A stretch of 64,000 bases of DNA, taken from positions 1 through 64,000 of the forward strand of contig JAFYYG010000028.1 in assembly GCA_017557625.1 (NCBI GenBank), read 5' to 3'. This DNA comes from Muribaculaceae bacterium (GTDB lineage Bacteria; Bacteroidota; Bacteroidia; Bacteroidales; Muribaculaceae). Both the position numbers and the translations under genes were made by a program. Below, piece by piece: positions 1-8,943 of this stretch (positions are counted from its first letter, which is position 1; every line of letters starts with the position of its first letter). The notes under the pieces were generated by a model, which made no database searches, had not been told where the DNA came from, and saw only the letters and a list, made by a program, of their open reading frames with translations.

Positions 1-96
1 CAGTTGTTTAAATTAAATTCAGCATTTGACACAACCTCATGTTTTATACAATAGGGGAGTGTTGCGGTTGTATTTTTATGACAGAGTGGGTGGAAT

Positions 97-828
97 TCAG
101 TTTCTTGGTGAGAAGATGAATCGTGAGCGCACTCGGGTGATACCATCGGCGTTGATGTCGAGGCGCACATCGCAGGGGTCGCTGTCGTTGATTGCGATTT
201 CGGCGTTGCTGTCGTAATAGGCCTCCTTGACGAACGCCAGTTCCATGCGCTTTACCATATTGCTCGCGTGGTGCTGCATGGGGAACTGGTTGACGAGATG
301 CTCGATATAGCGCACGGTGTTGACGTGACCGTTGAAGTCGATGTCGGAATAACGGAAGCGGTGGCTCTCGGTTCTTGTTGGCTCAAACGGTCTCAGTCGG
401 CTTTGTGGCTCGATAGGGCAGGGGCGTTGCGATACATTCTCGCTGATGTAGCTGAGTTTTGAGATATCCACGCTCTCGCGAGTGCTTAAGTTGATGACTA
501 CCCAGATAGTTCTCACATAGCCAATGGGGTTTCCCTGCTGGTCGTCGATTTGCATGTTGCGCTGCGAGAAGTGGCGGTTGTAATCCTCCACCCAAGTGGT
601 GAGGGTGTAGAACTCATCCACGCGCGGGTAGCGTTTCATCTCGATGGTGACTCGTGAGAGCACCCATCCCTGGTTGTCCTCGATAAGGCGTGAGTAGCCC
701 ACTCCCCAGTTGTTTGCATGGTTGGTGGCTACTTCAATTATTCGGCTCATCAGCAGCGTGACAGGCATCTCGGCCTGCGGGTTACACTCTCCTGCCGAGA
801 GATAGAACTGCTGCTTGTATTCTTTCAT
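97..828 (-). CDS. acyl-ACP thioesterase
   Basis: A 243-residue cytosolic enzyme of the FatA/FatB-like acyl-ACP thioesterase family, which hydrolyses acyl-ACP and releases free fatty acid. Two hot-dog domains are visible: residues 1 to about 130, including ATNHANNWGVGYSRL, and residues about 150 to 243, beginning DIDFNGHVNTVRYIEHL. The NGHVN segment carries the family's Asn/His active-site pair, and ELAFVKEA follows with an acidic residue where plant enzymes have Cys. Length fits bacterial members. The start chosen is MKEYKQQF. The bases just upstream of it are a heptanucleotide array (829-865), so there is no recognisable ribosome-binding site. The upstream neighbour on the same strand is a secreted protein, 72 bases away. 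Confidence 0.9.
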   Translation of the reverse strand: MKEYKQQFYLSAGECNPQAEMPVTLLMSRIIEVATNHANNWGVGYSRLIEDNQGWVLSRVTIEMKRYPRVDEFYTLTTWVEDYNRHFSQRNMQIDDQQGNPIGYVRTIWVVINLSTRESVDISKLSYISENVSQRPCPIEPQSRLRPFEPTRTESHRFRYSDIDFNGHVNTVRYIEHLVNQFPMQHHASNMVKRMELAFVKEAYYDSNAEIAINDSDPCDVRLDINADGITRVRSRFIFSPRN

Positions 829-865
829 CGGTTATCGGTTATTGGTTATCGGTTATTGGTTATTG
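829..865. repeat. heptanucleotide array, YGGTTAT x5, at thioesterase start codon
   Basis: Five uninterrupted heptamers (CGGTTAT, CGGTTAT, TGGTTAT, CGGTTAT, TGGTTAT) at 829-863, then TG. On the mRNA strand these are ATAACCR units that abut the ATG of the thioesterase at 828, occupying the whole translation-initiation leader. Confidence 0.9.
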
Positions 866-873
866 TAAGAGCC

Positions 874-894
874 ACTCTCTACTCTCCACTCTCC
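874..894. repeat. heptanucleotide array, ACTCTCY x3
   Basis: Three heptamers ACTCTCT, ACTCTCC, ACTCTCC in a row. They fill the rest of the gap between the thioesterase and the secreted protein whose stop is at 901; a different word but the same 7-base period as the neighbouring array. Confidence 0.75.
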
Positions 895-900
895 ACTAAA

Positions 901-1878
901 TCACTTAATTCCACAGTGTTTCTTAAGCTCTTTAGTGGTGCTGTGTTTCTTGCCGTTGAGGTCATAGATATATTGGTTCACGTTTTTTGGCACAATTTTC
1001 TTGGCGTTGTCGAACTTTTCAGGATTGGTGATGCGCGTGAAGACTACCCGCTGGATTTTTGTCTTGTCGCAGCGGCCCATGCCGTAGCCCATCTCGGCGG
1101 GGTTCTCGCCAGGCCCGTTGCTGCTCCAGTAGGTGACGTAGCCCTCGCTGTCAATCCCCATGAAGATGACGCTGTGGCCGTGCTCCTGCAGGTCGCCTTT
1201 GTTGCCGTTGTCGCCGATTTTGGCTCCGCTGTCGTCGTCGCGGTTCCAGAAAATTTTCATGAAATCGCCCGGCTTAGCCTGTTGCCATATGGGGAGGTTG
1301 CGCCACTCATCGTCGGTGAGGTAACGCTCGTTGGGCTCTTCCTTGCAGGCATCGGTCTTCGCGCCACGGTAGGCGGTGAAATTATAGCCCGCCTTGAGCT
1401 CGTGAATAGTCACCGCTACAGCCGGTCCGTTGCCGTTCATTCGTCCCCAGAATCCCTCGCCGTCGCTCTGGTAGTAGCCTTGAGGATTCATGTTATCTAC
1501 GATACCAACAAAAGGCTTCATCGCCAGCCATGCCTCTCTCGATATTTTATGGTCTTTGTCCCACATCAGCAGGGCTTTAACAAGGGCGAGATAGGTTGCG
1601 CTGGAGCAGAATGATGGTTGTGCCTGTTGCAGGTCAATGACTGGCCAGGGGTCGGCAAGTGTCATCTGATAGGCCTGGTGCAGCCCTTTCCAAGCAGTCT
1701 TCTTGAAGGTGTCGTTAGGCTTGGCGCCGGTGTAATAACCGCCGTTTTGCGGGAACGAGTCAACTGCGGCCAGCACGCACCGCTGCCACTCCTGATTGAT
1801 TTTGTTGTCGTCGCCGGCGATAGCGATAGGCGCTAATGCTATGGATATTAAGATTGAAATTATAATTGAGCGTCTCAT
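901..1878 (-). CDS. secreted NlpC/P60- or CHAP-like cysteine hydrolase candidate
   Basis: A 325-residue exported protein. Residues 1-21 are a signal peptide (positive start, ISILISIALAPIAIA, cleavage after Ala). The mature part has a Cys in PSFCSSATYLAL (about residue 90) that starts a predicted helix, and a His in EHGHSVIFMGID (about residue 238) that opens a strand, followed by YVTYWSSNG. This Cys-helix then His-strand order is that of papain-like amidases (NlpC/P60, CHAP), which cut peptidoglycan peptides or other amides. I infer the fold from these features; no subfamily is recognised. Cysteines at DACKEE and near the C-terminus may form a disulfide. It stands alone, divergent from the cpsB-like gene. 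Confidence 0.6.
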   Translation of the reverse strand: MRRSIIISILISIALAPIAIAGDDNKINQEWQRCVLAAVDSFPQNGGYYTGAKPNDTFKKTAWKGLHQAYQMTLADPWPVIDLQQAQPSFCSSATYLALVKALLMWDKDHKISREAWLAMKPFVGIVDNMNPQGYYQSDGEGFWGRMNGNGPAVAVTIHELKAGYNFTAYRGAKTDACKEEPNERYLTDDEWRNLPIWQQAKPGDFMKIFWNRDDDSGAKIGDNGNKGDLQEHGHSVIFMGIDSEGYVTYWSSNGPGENPAEMGYGMGRCDKTKIQRVVFTRITNPEKFDNAKKIVPKNVNQYIYDLNGKKHSTTKELKKHCGIK

Positions 1879-1998
1879 AATGGTTCATTTTTATTTTGCG
1901 CCGCAAAATTACTCAAAAGTTTCTAAATGTAAGTCTTAATAATGCTTTATTTTTATAAATAATATAGTTATTATAATATTGTGTATAAGAAAAAGTAG

Positions 1999-2006
1999 TA
2001 CCTTTG
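1999..2006 (+). promoter_or_regulatory. Bacteroidota -7 element (TACCTTTG) for cpsB-like operon
   Basis: TACCTTTG matches TAnnTTTG, with a TTG at 1979-1981 as a possible -33 element. It lies 44 bases before the ATG at 2050 and would drive the phosphatase-lptF/G-ribBA run. Confidence 0.7.
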
Positions 2007-2049
2007 TGGTCGTTTTTAAGAAACCATTAATAAATTATTGAAAAAGACT

Positions 2050-2802
2050 ATGTTCAATATATTCAAAAAGAAATCTAAAGAAGACGCTAAGTTGTTCTAC
2101 CACACCGATATGCACTGCCACATCCTGCCAGGAGTGGATCACGGCTCACAAGATGTTGGCGAGTCGCTCGAGATGCTCAAGGCCGAGCTCGACATGGGCA
2201 TCACTCATGTGATATGCACGTCACACGTCACAGCCGAGACCTTTGAGAACACCCCCGAGACTTTGAACGCCGCATTTGATGTGCTGAAGGCGGCGGTTAA
2301 AGAGGAGGGTCTGCCCATTGAGCTTTACCTATCGGCCGAGTACCGCATCGACGAGTACTGGACCAAGGAATATGAGGCAGGTCACCTGATTCCCATGCCT
2401 GGCAACCGCATCCTTCTTGAGAACTCCTTCGTACAAGAGCTGATAGGCATCGATGACATGCTGTTTAATTTGCAGATTGAAGGCTATTTCCCCATCCTCG
2501 CTCACCCCGAGCGTTACCGTTACTATAGCATGAGGAGAGAGCGTTACAAGGCACTCCATAATGCCAGCGTGAAGTTCCAGGTCAACATTCTGTCGCTAAC
2601 CGGCTACTTTGGCAAGACAGCTAAAGAGACCGCTCTGTGGCTCATCCAGAACAACCTGTGCGACATGTTCGGCAGCGACATGCACAACATGGAGCATGCC
2701 GATATCATCAAGGACTACATTAGCAGCAAGGAGTGGCGCAAGCTGTGTGAGAAACACGATTTGCCCCACCGCATCATCAACGACCGCGAGTTTGGCATCT
2801 AA
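2050..2802 (+). CDS. CpsB/YwqE-type tyrosine phosphatase, PHP domain
   Basis: A 250-residue cytosolic manganese-dependent phosphatase of the PHP (polymerase and histidinol phosphatase) superfamily, CpsB/CapC/YwqE group, which dephosphorylates tyrosine kinases that control capsule or exopolysaccharide export. Metal-binding motifs are all present: TDMHCHILPGVDHGS near the N-terminus, TSHVTAE, AHPERYR and, near the C-terminus, FGSDMHN. I start at ATG 2050 (MFNIFKKK); an in-frame TTG at 2038 would add four residues but is a less usual start. It is the first gene of a same-strand run with lptF/G (28-base gap) and ribBA. No kinase or capsule genes are nearby, so the substrate is unknown. Confidence 0.9.
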   Translation: MFNIFKKKSKEDAKLFYHTDMHCHILPGVDHGSQDVGESLEMLKAELDMGITHVICTSHVTAETFENTPETLNAAFDVLKAAVKEEGLPIELYLSAEYRIDEYWTKEYEAGHLIPMPGNRILLENSFVQELIGIDDMLFNLQIEGYFPILAHPERYRYYSMRRERYKALHNASVKFQVNILSLTGYFGKTAKETALWLIQNNLCDMFGSDMHNMEHADIIKDYISSKEWRKLCEKHDLPHRIINDREFGI

Positions 2803-2830
2803 ACACGATTACCTTCGTTAATCCCGCTTT

Positions 2831-4771
2831 ATGGCATCATTGAAGATAAAAAGACTTTACTGGTTCATGCTAAAGACATTCTTGCCTTTATTCATGATGA
2901 CCTTCTGCATCTGTCTTTTTATCGTGATGATGCAGTTCCTGTGGAAATATATCGACGAACTGGTTGGAAAAGGCTTGGGCGTGGATCTGATTGCCGAGCT
3001 GTTCTTCTATGCCGCGCTGTCGATGGTGCCACTGGCACTGCCACTGTCGATACTTTTAGCGTCGCTGATGACCTTCGGCAACTTGGGCGAGCATTTCGAG
3101 CTCACAGCGATGAAGTCGAGCGGCATCTCGCTGCTCAAGGTGATGAAGCCGCTCACCGTGTTTATCGCTATGGTGAGTGTGGGGGCGTTTTTCTTCCAGA
3201 ACGATGTGCTGCCGCAGTCACAAGTGAAGATGTGGACACTGCTGTTCTCGATGCGCCAGAAGTCGCCCACGCTCGACATCCCCGAGGGTGCCATCTACAG
3301 CCAGATTCCGGGATATAATCTTTATGTGAAGCAGAAGAATCCCGAGAATAATATGCTCTATGGCGTCCTCATTTATGACGTGTCAACCACTTCGACCTAT
3401 CCACGCATTGTGGTCGCCGACTCGGGAATGCTCAGCATGGACCCCAGCAAAACTCACCTTGTGCTCTTGCTGCATCATGGCAACTGGTATGAGGACCTGT
3501 CGCCCGATGCCACGATGAGTAACGAGCTAGGTAGTGACATGTACCGCCGTGAGGCGTTCAAGAACAAGGAAATCATCATACCTTATGATGACAACTTCAA
3601 CCGTATGAACGACGAGACCATGCGACAACAATATATAGGCAAGAACATCACCGAACTGCGGCAAACTATCGACTCGGTGAGTGCCCGTGTTGATAGTGTG
3701 GGCGATTTGGTGAGCAAAGAACTCATGTCAATGCCTGCAGTGGGAGTGCCTTCTATGCGTTTGGACCGAAATGGCGACAGTCTCGTCACAATCCCGGTGA
3801 GGCCCGTGGAGATGACGCGTGTGATAGACTTCGACTCGCTCATGGCAACACAGACATCTTATGTTCAGCAGTCAGTGACCAGTCAGGCAATCTCCAACTT
3901 GAAGATGAACAAGCAAAACTATGAGTTCAAGAATTACATGACCGAGGAAGACCGGTTCATAATAAGGCGTCACGAGATAGAGCTGCAAAAGAAGTTCACG
4001 CTCTCGCTCGCCTGCCTCATTTTCTTCTTTATAGGAGCGCCACTTGGAGCGATAATCCGAAAAGGCGGTTTGGGAACACCTATTGTTATCTCGGTGTTGC
4101 TCTTCATTGTCTATTATGTTATCGACAACATGGGCTACAAACTGGCTCGAGAAGGGCGATGGCAGGTGTGGCAGGGCATCTGGCTCAGTTCGGCGGTGCT
4201 GCTGCCGCTGGGCATATTCTTGACGCATAAGGCAGTCAACGACTCGGCAGTATTCAACCCCGATGCTTATCGCAACTTCTTCAGGCGGCTGCTGGGACTT
4301 CACCAGACGCGACACCTCGAACTCAAAGAGGTTATTATCGAGGAGGTTGAGAATAGCGTTGCCCAAAGCCGTGTGGCTGCCCTCAAGGAGCAGTGCGAGC
4401 AGTTCCTGGCGCGCTACAAGTCCCGCCAAGGCTATCTCGCTTATTTCCAGAATGGGTATGACAAACAGCAGCTTGATTCCCTCTCACAGGAGATAGAGTC
4501 GGTGGTTGACTACCTGTCCAACTCCCGTGACCAGTTGTTGCTCAACAAAGCGATGGATTTCCCCATCCTGCGCAAGATGCTCACTTATCACATCACCAAC
4601 TATAAGCATGTGGGTACTGCGCTAGCGGTATTGTTCCCGATAGGCGTGCCGCTTTATCTGGTAGGCACTTGGCATCAGACCAACCTCAAAAAAGAGGTGG
4701 CGACGGCATCAAAAGTGTGTGACGAGATAACCCAGATATTGAACTCTAATCAGGAAGACGAAAACCAATAA
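2831..4771 (+). CDS. LptF/LptG family permease
   Basis: A 646-residue inner-membrane protein of the YjgP/YjgQ family, the permease part of the ABC machine that pulls lipopolysaccharide out of the inner membrane. Transmembrane segments lie near residues 12-32, 55-80 and 100-120, then a long periplasmic part (about 125-380, beta-jellyroll in the family), then segments near 390-410, 415-435 and 450-470. Enterobacterial homologues are near 360 residues; this one has a charged C-terminal extension with another membrane segment close to the end (ALAVLFPIGVPLYLVG), as is usual in Bacteroidota. No lptB is adjacent. It is probably co-transcribed with the flanking cpsB-like and ribBA genes. Confidence 0.9.
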   Translation: MASLKIKRLYWFMLKTFLPLFMMTFCICLFIVMMQFLWKYIDELVGKGLGVDLIAELFFYAALSMVPLALPLSILLASLMTFGNLGEHFELTAMKSSGISLLKVMKPLTVFIAMVSVGAFFFQNDVLPQSQVKMWTLLFSMRQKSPTLDIPEGAIYSQIPGYNLYVKQKNPENNMLYGVLIYDVSTTSTYPRIVVADSGMLSMDPSKTHLVLLLHHGNWYEDLSPDATMSNELGSDMYRREAFKNKEIIIPYDDNFNRMNDETMRQQYIGKNITELRQTIDSVSARVDSVGDLVSKELMSMPAVGVPSMRLDRNGDSLVTIPVRPVEMTRVIDFDSLMATQTSYVQQSVTSQAISNLKMNKQNYEFKNYMTEEDRFIIRRHEIELQKKFTLSLACLIFFFIGAPLGAIIRKGGLGTPIVISVLLFIVYYVIDNMGYKLAREGRWQVWQGIWLSSAVLLPLGIFLTHKAVNDSAVFNPDAYRNFFRRLLGLHQTRHLELKEVIIEEVENSVAQSRVAALKEQCEQFLARYKSRQGYLAYFQNGYDKQQLDSLSQEIESVVDYLSNSRDQLLLNKAMDFPILRKMLTYHITNYKHVGTALAVLFPIGVPLYLVGTWHQTNLKKEVATASKVCDEITQILNSNQEDENQ

Positions 4772-4793
4772 CCGACAAACGATAAACGAAGAA
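4766..4793. repeat. degenerate heptanucleotide array before ribBA
   Basis: Four 7-base units CAATAAC, CGACAAA, CGATAAA, CGAAGAA fill the gap between the lptF/G stop codon and the ribBA ATG at 4795. The word CGATAAA recurs (reverse strand) in the array at 28362-28403. Confidence 0.7.
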
Positions 4794-4794
4794 T

Positions 4795-6018
4795 ATGACA
4801 ACCGATAACAATGATTTTAAGCTAAATACCATTGACGAGGCTATTGAGCAGTTCCGCAAGGGAGAATTTGTGATAGTAGTCGATGACGAGGACCGCGAGA
4901 ATGAGGGCGATTTCATTATCGCGGCAGAGTGCATCACCGAGGAAAAGGTCAACTTCATGATGAGCGAGGGCAGGGGAGTGCTATGCGCACCGGTAACTGC
5001 CGAGCGATGCAAGCAGTTGGGACTGACTATGCAGGTCGATGACAACACGTCGATGCTGGGCACTCCGTTTACCGTCACCGTTGATAAACTCGACGGATGC
5101 ACCACTGGTGTATCGATGCACGACCGGGCCGAGACCATTCGCCACCTCGCCAATCCTGCCGCCAAGCCGCAGGACTTCGGGCGACCTGGGCATATCAACC
5201 CGCTTAGGGCGCAGGATAAGGGTGTGCTTAAGCGTGCAGGTCACACCGAGGCGTCTATCGACCTCACCCGCCTTGCCGGGATGCAGCCTGCCGCCGCACT
5301 TATCGAGATTATCAATCCCGACGGCACAATGGCGCGACTGCCGCAGCTTATGGAGGTAGCGCAAAAGTTCAAAATGCCCATCATCTCCATCAAAGACCTT
5401 ATCGCCTACCGCTTGCGCACCGAGAAGATTGTAGAGGTGGGAGAGACGGTGGACATGCCCACTCAGTACGGGCACTTCAAACTCATTCCTTTCAAGCAGC
5501 TTAACAATGGTGTGGAGCATATAGCGCTCATCAAGGGAGAGTGGCAAGAGAACGAACCACTGCTGGTGCGCGTGCATTCGTCATGCGCCACGGGCGACAT
5601 CTTCGGCTCCATGCGCTGTGAATGCGGAGAGCAGCTCCACAAGGCGATGCAGATGATAGAGGACGAGGGCAAGGGTGTGATTGTGTATATGAGCCAAGAG
5701 GGGCGCGGCATAGGGCTGATGAACAAAATCAAGGCCTACAAGCTCCAGCAGGAAGGATATGACACCGTGGATGCCAACACACACCTCGGGTTCAAGCCCG
5801 ACGAGCGTAACTATGGCGTGGGAGCCAATATCCTGCGCATCCTCGGAGTGAAAAAGATGCGACTGATGACCAACAACCCCAAAAAGCGCGTCGGACTTGA
5901 GAGCTACGGTCTGGAAGTGGTGGAAAACGTGCCCATTGAAGTCATGCCAAACAAGTACAACCGCTTCTACATGCAAACCAAAAAGACCCGCATGGGCCAC
6001 GACCTGCATAACGTGTAA
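4795..6018 (+). CDS. ribBA: bifunctional DHBP synthase / GTP cyclohydrolase II
   Basis: A 407-residue cytosolic riboflavin-pathway enzyme. Residues 1 to about 205 are 3,4-dihydroxy-2-butanone-4-phosphate synthase (acidic loop [11 protein letters not shown], then GRGVLCAP and [16 protein letters not shown]), acting on ribulose 5-phosphate. Residues about 210-400 are GTP cyclohydrolase II with the zinc site C-x10-C-x-C in [18 protein letters not shown], the catalytic segment SQEGRGIGL, and GTP contacts DERNYGVGA and TNNPKK. All key motifs are intact and the length is normal. It follows lptF/G by 23 bases and is last in that run. No FMN riboswitch is visible upstream, as expected for an internal operon gene. 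Confidence 0.97.
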   Translation: MTTDNNDFKLNTIDEAIEQFRKGEFVIVVDDEDRENEGDFIIAAECITEEKVNFMMSEGRGVLCAPVTAERCKQLGLTMQVDDNTSMLGTPFTVTVDKLDGCTTGVSMHDRAETIRHLANPAAKPQDFGRPGHINPLRAQDKGVLKRAGHTEASIDLTRLAGMQPAAALIEIINPDGTMARLPQLMEVAQKFKMPIISIKDLIAYRLRTEKIVEVGETVDMPTQYGHFKLIPFKQLNNGVEHIALIKGEWQENEPLLVRVHSSCATGDIFGSMRCECGEQLHKAMQMIEDEGKGVIVYMSQEGRGIGLMNKIKAYKLQQEGYDTVDANTHLGFKPDERNYGVGANILRILGVKKMRLMTNNPKKRVGLESYGLEVVENVPIEVMPNKYNRFYMQTKKTRMGHDLHNV

Positions 6019-6158
6019 TGTTAGTGGTGATAGGTCAAATTAGCCCAATAGGCCCAATAATACATTATTATTAGGGGTTATTTGTGAAAATTTGTGGCTG
6101 TTGTCGTACTTTTTCAGGAAAAAATGCATAAAAATTTTAAAATGTAGTGATTAATGAT

Positions 6159-6166
6159 TATTTTTG
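6159..6166 (+). promoter_or_regulatory. -7 element (TATTTTTG) for ompA-family gene
   Basis: TATTTTTG matches TAnnTTTG and lies 55 bases before the ATG at 6222. It falls inside the longer open frame that begins at 6147, which argues for the 6222 start. Confidence 0.7.
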
Positions 6167-6221
6167 CATTTTATTTCGGAAAACAAATAATTTAAGAGTA
6201 TATGTTTTAAAATTATCAAGT

Positions 6222-7451
6222 ATGAAAAAGTTTTTATTACTTGCTGTTGCTGCCATGACATTGAGTGCAGCATCGGCACAGGTTACCGTTGAAGGTAGCA
6301 AAATTTATGACAACATTTCGGTGACTTTGAAGGGCGGAATCGTATCGCCTTTCCAGCACTATGCGTTCTGGAAGGCTGCTCGTGGCGTTGGTGGTCTTGA
6401 GCTGCGTAAGCAGATAACACCAGTTTTGGGTCTCGGTGTTGAGGGCGAGTGGTCTATCAACACTTCGTCGTGGACTAAGGGCTATGGTGAGCACACCTCT
6501 GTGTGGGGACCTCACAGCAGCACTATCATCGACCACCAGTTGGTTGGCGCTTTTGGTACTGTGAACCTGTCTAATCTGCTTCTAGGTTATGGTGGCATGC
6601 CCCGCACACTTGATGTGGAGGCAGTGGCTGGTGCCGGATGGTGGCACGCCTATAAGACCGGGGAGGTTGTTGGTCCAGATGAGGAGATGACCGATTTAGC
6701 CGACAAGAACTCGTGGTACACTAAGGCTGGTGTGAACCTTAACTGGAATATCGGTGAGGCAAAAGCTTGGACTTTGTCACTCAAGCCCGCTGTTGTGTGG
6801 TACATGGGCCGTGGCGCTTCTCAGCAGACCAACGTGTTTAACGCCAACACAGCAGCTGTGGAGATTGAGGCTGGTATCACCTATCACTTCAAGAACCACA
6901 ACGGCGCACACTACATGACTCTGTGCCCCATGCAGTACACCCAGGCGGACCTCGATGCCATCAACGCACAGGTTAACGACCTTCGTAGTCAACTGAGCAA
7001 GGCATATGCCGATGCCGACGCTGAGCGCGCACGCGCAGCACGTCTGCAGAAAGAGCTCGACGAGTGCAACAAGCGTGAGCCAAAGGTTATCACCCAGACC
7101 AACGTTGTTGACAACAGCGTAGAGAACCTGGAGACCAACGTTTACTTCGAGATTGGCAAGAGTGTGGTAAGCACAGCTCAGATGCCTAACGTGGAGCGCG
7201 TGGCAATCTTCCTGAAGAATCACCCCGATGCTACTTGCATCATCAAGGGTTATGCATCGAAGGACGGTCCCGAAGACCTAAACATACGCCTCGCTAACGC
7301 CCGTGCAAAGACCGTTTATGACCTGCTCACCGGCAAGTATAAAATCAAGGGCAGCCGCATCCAATATGAGGGCAACGGCATCAGCGAGATGTTCAGCGAG
7401 CCCGAGTGGAACCGCGTTTCAATTTGCACCATCCAGAACAAGATAAAATAA
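6222..7451 (+). CDS. OmpA-family outer membrane protein
   Basis: A 409-residue exported protein. Residues 1-19 (MKKFLLLAVAAMTLSAASA) are a signal peptide. Residues about 20-245 are rich in alternating aromatic and hydrophobic strands, compatible with a small outer-membrane barrel. A coiled-coil linker follows (LDAINAQVNDLRSQLSKAY on to ELDECNK, about 260-300), then an OmpA C-terminal peptidoglycan-binding domain (about 315-405: NVYFEIGKS, then IKGYASKDGPEDLNIRLANA). It probably ties the outer membrane to the cell wall. Related proteins are among the most abundant outer-membrane proteins of Bacteroides. The gene is monocistronic, with a promoter at 6159 and a strong terminator at 7473. Confidence 0.9.
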   Translation: MKKFLLLAVAAMTLSAASAQVTVEGSKIYDNISVTLKGGIVSPFQHYAFWKAARGVGGLELRKQITPVLGLGVEGEWSINTSSWTKGYGEHTSVWGPHSSTIIDHQLVGAFGTVNLSNLLLGYGGMPRTLDVEAVAGAGWWHAYKTGEVVGPDEEMTDLADKNSWYTKAGVNLNWNIGEAKAWTLSLKPAVVWYMGRGASQQTNVFNANTAAVEIEAGITYHFKNHNGAHYMTLCPMQYTQADLDAINAQVNDLRSQLSKAYADADAERARAARLQKELDECNKREPKVITQTNVVDNSVENLETNVYFEIGKSVVSTAQMPNVERVAIFLKNHPDATCIIKGYASKDGPEDLNIRLANARAKTVYDLLTGKYKIKGSRIQYEGNGISEMFSEPEWNRVSICTIQNKIK

Positions 7452-7472
7452 AGTTAGGAATAATCAATGAAT

Positions 7473-7511
7473 AATCAAGGAGCCTTGCGCGATGCGAGGC
7501 TCCTTGATTTT
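7473..7511 (+). terminator. intrinsic terminator of the ompA-family gene
   Basis: A perfect 13-base inverted repeat (AATCAAGGAGCCT at 7473-7485 and its complement at 7497-7509) with an 11-base loop, running into TTTTG. Confidence 0.9.
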
Positions 7512-7582
7512 GTTCTTAGTGTTTCTAGATATCTAGGTTTTCAGACAATCTAGACTTTTTAGAATTACTTGATTCTTAATAT

Positions 7583-8821
7583 TTATCCTTCCAGGTCATC
7601 ATATTTCTGGAAGAGGAAGTCGTTGTAGGGGAAACGCTGGGTGTGTATTAGCTTGGCTTTCTCGTAGAGCAGTTGCTTGAGGGCATCGATGTTGATGCGT
7701 TTCTTGGCGCTGATGAAGACGCAGTTGTTGCCCATACGCGACATCCAGGTCTCTTGCAGTTCCTCGAGGGGGATGTTCTCCCGCAGTCGCGGGGTGAGGT
7801 CGTCCTCGTCTTTTTCGACGTAGGTGAACTGGTCGATTTTGTTGAAGACCATTATCATCTCCTTGTCGCCGGCGTCGCACACGTCTTGCAGGGTGCGGTT
7901 CACCACTTCTATCTGCTCCTCAAACTGCGGGTGCGAGATATCAACCACATGAATGAGCAGGTCGCTGTCGCGCACCTCGTCGAGTGTGGTCTTAAACGAC
8001 TCAACCAGGTGATGGGGGAGTTTGCGTATGAATCCCACGGTGTCGGTCAAGAGGAACGGCAGGTTGTCAATTACCACTTTGCGAACTGTGGTGTCGAGGG
8101 TTGCGAAGAGCTTGTTCTCGGCGAACACGTCGCTCTTGCTGAGCATATTCATGATGGTTGACTTGCCCACGTTGGTATAGCCCACGAGCGCTACACGCGT
8201 GAGCTTGCCGCGGTTCTTGCGCTGGATTGTCTTCTGCTTGTCCCAGTTCTCGAGCTTTTGCTTGAGGAGGGAGATTTTTTGCTTGACGATGCGGCGGTCG
8301 GTCTCAATCTGCTCCTCACCGGGACCACGCATACCGATACCGCCTCGCTGCCTCTCAAGGTGGGTCCACATTCCCGTAAGCCTGGGCAGCAGGTACTGGT
8401 ATTGCGCAAGCTCCACCTGCATCTTGGCGTTAGCGGTCTGTGCGCGCTTGGCGAAGATGTCAAGGATTAGGCTGGTTCGGTCGAGCACTTTCACTTTTAG
8501 CACCTTCTCGATGTTTGACACCTGCTTCGGGCTGAGGTCATCATCAAAGATAGCGAGATTGATATCGTTATTCTCAATGTAGGTGGCGATTTCGTCGAGC
8601 TTGCCTTTTCCCACAAAGGTGGTGCGGTTAGGGGCATCGCACTTCTGTGTGAATTTCTTCACCGTCACTGCACCTGCGGTCTCGGCGAGGAAGTCTAACT
8701 CATCGAGGTATTCCTTTGCCTTCGCCTCGTTTTGCTGTGGCGTGATAAGTCCCACGAGCACCGCGCGTTCTTCCTCTACAGTACTTATGCTGTTACGTTT
8801 CTGGTCGTCAAGTAATCCCAT
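7583..8821 (-). CDS. hflX: GTPase HflX
   Basis: A 412-residue ribosome-associated GTPase that splits stalled or heat-damaged 70S ribosomes. The N-terminal HflX domain (about 1-185) ends in the helical segment with LTGMWTHLERQRGGIGMRGPGE, quoted here only as LTGMWTHLERQ and IGMRGPGE. The G domain shows G1 GYTNVGKST, G3 DTVGFI and G4 NKID. The start is MGLLDDQKR at 8821, because the upstream in-frame ATG (8851) overlaps the -7 element at 8849-8856. Single gene, convergent with the ompA-family gene; the space between holds that gene's terminator and an AT-rich degenerate repeat (7516-7562). Confidence 0.95.
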   Translation of the reverse strand: MGLLDDQKRNSISTVEEERAVLVGLITPQQNEAKAKEYLDELDFLAETAGAVTVKKFTQKCDAPNRTTFVGKGKLDEIATYIENNDINLAIFDDDLSPKQVSNIEKVLKVKVLDRTSLILDIFAKRAQTANAKMQVELAQYQYLLPRLTGMWTHLERQRGGIGMRGPGEEQIETDRRIVKQKISLLKQKLENWDKQKTIQRKNRGKLTRVALVGYTNVGKSTIMNMLSKSDVFAENKLFATLDTTVRKVVIDNLPFLLTDTVGFIRKLPHHLVESFKTTLDEVRDSDLLIHVVDISHPQFEEQIEVVNRTLQDVCDAGDKEMIMVFNKIDQFTYVEKDEDDLTPRLRENIPLEELQETWMSRMGNNCVFISAKKRINIDALKQLLYEKAKLIHTQRFPYNDFLFQKYDDLEG

Positions 8822-8848
8822 AATACTATATATAATGTGTTGCGAGTG

Positions 8849-8856
8849 CAAAGGTA
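8849..8856 (-). promoter_or_regulatory. -7 element (TACCTTTG) for hflX
   Basis: CAAAGGTA on the plus strand is TACCTTTG on the coding strand, 27 bases upstream of the chosen ATG. Confidence 0.75.
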
Positions 8857-8943
8857 ATAAGAAAACGGGTAATAATCAAGAAAAATCACCACATGCCGTA
8901 GTGTGGCAGTGGTGATTGTGGTAATAAGCACAAGTGTTGAGCT

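Noticed and set aside
718-1614. 298-residue plus-strand frame opposite the thioesterase and secreted protein
   Set aside because: It is the antisense of two well-supported genes and has no family features.
8822-8851. Upstream start for hflX
   Set aside because: The longer start overlaps the -7 promoter element; translation must begin at 8821.
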